DNA from: Apium graveolens
Taxonomy: Eukaryota; Streptophyta; Magnoliopsida; Apiales; Apiaceae
Reading direction: 5' to 3'
Assembly: GCF_009905375.1 (NCBI RefSeq)
Contig: NC_133652.1
Coordinates: 119,039,947 to 119,103,946, forward strand
Length of the DNA: 64,000 bases
The notes beneath the pieces were generated by a model, which saw only the letters and a program-made list of their open reading frames with translations, did not search any database and was not told the origin of the DNA. Below, one piece after another: positions 60,062-64,000 of the stretch (positions are counted from its first letter, which is position 1; each line of letters opens with the position of its first letter). Position numbers and translations under genes: made by a program.

Positions 60062-61183
60062 ATCTCCAAACCCTAGCTTTACTTTGTTAAATAGGATGAT
60101 TCTAGTTGTTATGGTGACATAGTAGCTTAATGCTTGTTGGTTTAGAAATTGGGTTGGAGTGGTAGTGAAATGGATAGTGAATCTCGTTGTTTTGATTAAA
60201 AGAACTTAAGTATAGTTAAATTCAAGCTTAAGCATAAGTATAAATGTTAATATTGAATTGATTGGGGCTGTTAGGATGTGGTATGGATGGAGTTTGGATT
60301 GGGATGTGATTGTGGCTTGATTATGGGTTGAATTGGAAGGGTATAAAATTGGGAAATCACGTAAACATAGCCGTCGTAATGTCCGATTTACTTTAGACTG
60401 CTTTTATTCATAACATTAGGACCCGAGAACCCCCTGCTAGATTTTGACCATTTCCATGTTTAGATAGTTCATGTTACGAGCTTCGTTTTGATATGTAGTT
60501 CGTTTGGTTCCGATGTACGGTTTAGGAGAAACGACTGTTTTAAGTAACGGCGTTTCGCGAACAAAACATTTCCCCTCGCCTTACTTTGAAACATAGGTTA
60601 AATACCTTAAAGGGTTAATTAATGTATGAAACAATTATGTTAAGTATGTTAGGCAGTTGGTAAGACACTCGTGAAGGAATCGCCTTAAATCTCGTAATGG
60701 TTAAATTATTAAAAATGGTGGAGCCGAGGGTACTCGAGTAACTTAAGAGAATCAGTAAGCGCAAAACAAGCGTTAGAGTCTAAGTTAGTTAAAGTATAGA
60801 TTTACAAGTGACTTTGGTTTAATTCCAACTTACTTGTTGTTTATAGGTTACCAGACTCGTCTCGAGCCTTTTATCAACCCCAGTCGCTCAGGCAAGTTTC
60901 CTATCCGTTATACTGTTGTTGTGATGTATATATGTATATGCATTGTCTTGTGATAAATGCATGTTGGTTAATTAGCAAATTCTTGCGATATATTGTAGCA
61001 TGTGATATGGTATATATGCATGCCTGTTTCATATTTTTGATTATATATCTGTTGGTTCAAACACTTATAGTTGCATAATACCTATGCTAGAGAATAGCGG
61101 TAATTTGCATATACCCTTAGTCTAGGGACCAAAGGTGAAAACATTTTCTAAAACCGGGAGTCGAGGATCCCGAGTAGATTTTG

Positions 61184-61214
<31 letters not shown>
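61184..61214. repeat. (TA)n microsatellite
   Basis: About 30 bp of nearly pure TA repeat in the T2 LTR. Confidence 0.9.
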
Positions 61215-61259
61215 GGTTATAATTTCAAAACTATTAATCGAATAAGGGTTATTCGATAA

Positions 61260-61425
61260 CTTTATATTATTTATTGAATATTATTTCAAATATTCATCCG
61301 AGGACTTATGACTCCTTGAATATTATTAATTGAATATTATTTGAATATTCATTTGAGGATGTATGACTCCTTTATTTTATTTAATGAATATTATTTATAA
61401 TATTCATTCGAGGTATTATGACTCT
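61260..61425 (+). repeat. 55-bp tandem repeats, three copies
   Basis: GAGG..TATGACTC recurs at 61300, 61355 and 61410, each preceded by a TGAATATTATTT and an ATATTCATYYGAGG block. Confidence 0.82.
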
Positions 61426-63345
61426 GCTTATTACTTAATAATATTCTTTATTTTATTAAAGAATAATGTGTCGAAAATCAAACTTACTTTTTATTCAAAT
61501 AAGATATTACTTTCGTATAAGTATATCTTTGATTATTTACTATTCATTTCAAGTATAAGTTTTCCAACTTCTACCTCAATTATTCTTTATGGGAATATTA
61601 TTTAAATAATAATATTCAGATATTTCTTTATATTGAGACTGATTTACTTTATTAAATCAGCATTATTCCAAACACTCTTTAAAGTGTTTTCAAGTCTTTA
61701 AAATGATTTACAAAAGTTAGAGCGGATCCCAAAACTCATTTTTATATTTAAGATCCTCCTTTCGAAGGGGATTTAAATACTCGCTCAAAACCTGAGGGAT
61801 CCGGCTCTGTGGAGTGTTTTATATTCGCAACAAGGTTGCTGTCTTGATAAAAGAATTTCTGATTACTTACCCAACACTCGGGAAGTAAAATTCTTGGAAC
61901 AAGTTAATCCATTAACAGGCATCGCCTGGGAAATATCGGTAAGTTTTCCTTTCCAACTAGATACGACTTCTTGATGGAGCCGTATCAACAAGTTTCTACT
62001 TGGGGAAAGTGGGGACGAGCTTTACGTTTCAGAGTCATGGATTTCATCTGAACTAGGAGTGGCGTAAGTGGCCGAGTAGCGCCGGCCCAGCCTTATTATA
62101 TTGGCCCAAAATGGCCTGGAAGTTCCGCTAATGCGGTCCATTCCTTAGGAGTTCAGTGTTCGGTTGACAAGTAAATCCGACAGGTTCTCCTCTACATGTA
62201 GAAAATGGTGGGGTTGTACTACTACGACTGATCATCGTAAGTGGTCTTCCTGGCGCGGCAAACTCCCGTAATGAGTTCATCATCCAATTGGATATTTCTG
62301 CAACACTACCCAGAGCACTTCGATAGAAAGGCTACGGTTGGGCGATTGTTGAGTGTTGGCAGGGTCAAGTTTTCAAAATGATGTTTGCATCAAATGAAGT
62401 ATCTCATAACTTCATTTTATTTTGATGATATTTTAAAGATTGAATCTATTCAAGTATTATCTTGTAGTCTCATCTTTGTGATGAACTGTTGAACTAGTTA
62501 TAACTTGAACGGTGGTAGTTCAAGTAGTATTTGGAAAAGATATAAGTATATTGGAGTATCTTGTAACTTCATCTTTTAAAAACTTATATCTAGTAAATGA
62601 TTATCTTATGCATGTCAAAGATTTTCAGAAAAAAACATTGAGTCAAGGTTAGATATATGAGATCACCTTGCAACGATAGTTTTATACAGTTATAAACTGG
62701 AACTCTGTGTATATTATGTATGGAAGAGGACTTCCAAGATTTTGAAAAGTATATATGTATATATACTGAATATTTTGCGACTTCATCGCATTAAGATATC
62801 AAACTTAGTTCATTTCTTTTGACCAAGACTTTCATGGGTACTATGAGAAGGCTCATATATTGTTAATCATTATACATATTATTTTGATGGGCTTGCTGCT
62901 CACCCTTGCTTTCTTCTTTCATCACACAACAACAGATAGAAAAGATGAACAGGACCAAGCTCCCGATTCGCAAGCGATTAGGAAACGTTCCGCAGTTTCC
63001 TATAGGCGTTGATGTCGCTGTAGCTGAGGTAGGAACTACCAATAGGCTAGGCTTTCAACTTATGATGTACCAGACTTATGTATAATTATGAATTGTAATA
63101 ATGGCAAAGAAATGTAAATTTATTCAGAAACCTTTTTAAGGTGTATTGACATATAATTGTGGAATAAAATGACTTGTGATTATTTTTGGATATTCATCTC
63201 TGAGACTATAACTTGTGGTGTGTGTGTTTATTGTGGGGTCACAGTACAGAGTAGTTGATTGTGTATTAAGATTGGGTGTTATTAAGGGAAATGGAACTCG
63301 TGACAACCCGGATCCCCGACCCCGGATTTGGGGGTGTTACAGAAA

Positions 63346-63357
63346 TGGTATCAGAGC
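63346..63357 (+). other. T2 primer binding site
   Basis: TGGTATCAGAGC four bases after the LTR end. Confidence 0.92.
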
Positions 63358-63528
63358 TAAGCGTTATAAACCTCAGAGATGATGTGACGTTAAGATAATA
63401 AGTTCACTAAGATAATAAGAACTCTTGCCAAGTTCATAGTCGGGCTACCTAACGTAGTACTGACAGTTAAAACCCTTACAGGAACCCTTATAAATATCGT
63501 GATAGTAACATAGTTCGTTCTCGTATAG

Positions 63529-64000
63529 GGCAGCGGGGCACCGAACCCTGAGGTTCAGGAGCATCAGCATGAGGATGTTTTATTACAAGTTGGAGATCAA
63601 ATTGTGAATCCGATAGAGTACCCTAATGAGGGACCGGATGAGGTTCATATTGAAAATGTTGTGGCTGATGAGGATCTCATGGAGGATCCTAATGAGAATG
63701 AAGAGAGGACCGCTGAGGAATTGATGACCGTAGTCAGGGCGACTACCAGAACAAGAATGGCCGCGAGGGTGGCACTAGAGGATGAAGAGTTCCCAAGGGC
63801 ACAAAGGTTCATGAGGGCAGAAGGAGTGGGGCCTTCCACGACACCAATTATACCAGTATCAGACCCTCTTCCAGAGGTTCCTGTAGACATCCATGAGGTT
63901 CCACCAATTCCTGTTCCATCCCCGGTACAGAGCCCAGCACCTACTGAGGAAATGCCACCTTTATCTCATGCACCATTGTCACCTGATACCGTGCTTGGTT
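63529..64000 (+). CDS. T2 leader ORF (partial, runs off window)
   Basis: Open from just after TAG at 63526-63528 to the window end, at least 157 codons. No ATG occurs in the first 40 codons. The bases before it (CTCGTATAG) could serve as a 3' splice site, as in T1. The protein is acidic and proline-rich (EDVLLQVGDQ, PIPVPSPVQSPAP). Same position and composition as the T1 leader ORF at 15057-15743. Function unknown. Confidence 0.55.

Larger units (their letters stand above)
60062..63341 (+). repeat. T2 5' LTR, right part
   Basis: Continues the LTR interrupted at 48261. AT-rich, with no credible gene. Shares blocks with the T1 LTR end, such as CGACTGATCATCGTA at about 62225 and TTTCTT..CAACAACAG near 62910. 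Ends GGGGGTGTTACA. Confidence 0.85.
47293..64000 (+). mobile_element. T2: long-LTR Ty3/gypsy element (Tekay-like), 5' part
   Basis: LTR from TGTAATAACCCC at 47293 to GGGGGTGTTACA at 63341, interrupted by the Tat element. Without that insert the LTR is about 4.24 kb. A primer site and a leader ORF follow, open to the window end. The LTR ends are imperfect inverted repeats, as in Tekay-type chromoviruses. It was inserted in C pol; the right flank is outside the window. Similarity to T1 supports the same broad lineage. Confidence 0.8.

Overview
The window is plant nuclear DNA made almost entirely of nested LTR retrotransposons. No host gene, tRNA, rRNA or CRISPR array was recognised. The evidence for a plant is Ty1/copia elements of Sirevirus type (iMet primer site, AAATTGGGGG-type polypurine tract, zinc-knuckle gag, a long extra ORF after pol), long-LTR Ty3/gypsy elements with gag starting MPPRRRG, one Tat-lineage gypsy element with an antisense gene, and a Stowaway-type MITE. 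A eudicot with a large repeat-rich genome is likely; I cannot name the species.

Layout: 1-13051 is a nearly complete but mutated Sirevirus-like element (S1, + strand), missing only about 22 bp of its 5' LTR, inserted in the LTR of a long-LTR gypsy element (T1). T1 continues at 13052-16189 with LTR end, primer site, leader ORF and gag start. 16190-18305 is a minus-oriented gypsy-type LTR. 18573-24459 is a rearranged Sirevirus-like element (B) with target duplication AGTCG and an inverted pol fragment. About 25015-25806 is the 3' part of another copia LTR. 25807-32783 is a truncated plus-strand Sirevirus-like element (E) carrying a MITE. 32784-47292 is a minus-strand Sirevirus-like element (C), split by a young derivative (D, 37333-44399, duplication TATAT) of the B family. 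D has kept LTRs and accessory ORFs but no gag or pol. From 47293 to the end is a second long-LTR gypsy element (T2) inserted in C. Its LTR of about 4.2 kb is interrupted by a Tat-lineage element (48262-60061, duplication ATCTC).

How the genes relate: gag and pol of each element are recognisable, and all carry stops, frameshifts or deletions. The accessory genes stand out. The S1, C and D copies of the post-pol ORF each have their own TATA box and pyrimidine-rich leader just before the ATG. The Tat element has a separate antisense gene with TATA box and three clean introns, encoding an intact 597-residue protein. Each Sirevirus family also carries its own short DNA motif, repeated many times in LTRs, spacers and protein-linker regions (TCGACGGATGA in S1, TCAGAACTT in B/D, TTATCGAGAAGTC in C). 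The Tat element carries a TCGAC..GGATCC..GTCGA palindrome array upstream of its antisense gene. Family-specific motif arrays together with fast-changing, separately promoted accessory proteins are the most interesting system here.

LTR divergences counted by eye are about 2 percent for S1, 1.2 percent for D and 1.1 percent for the Tat element, so all three are recent insertions. S1, D, B, Tat and T2 were each inserted into older elements.
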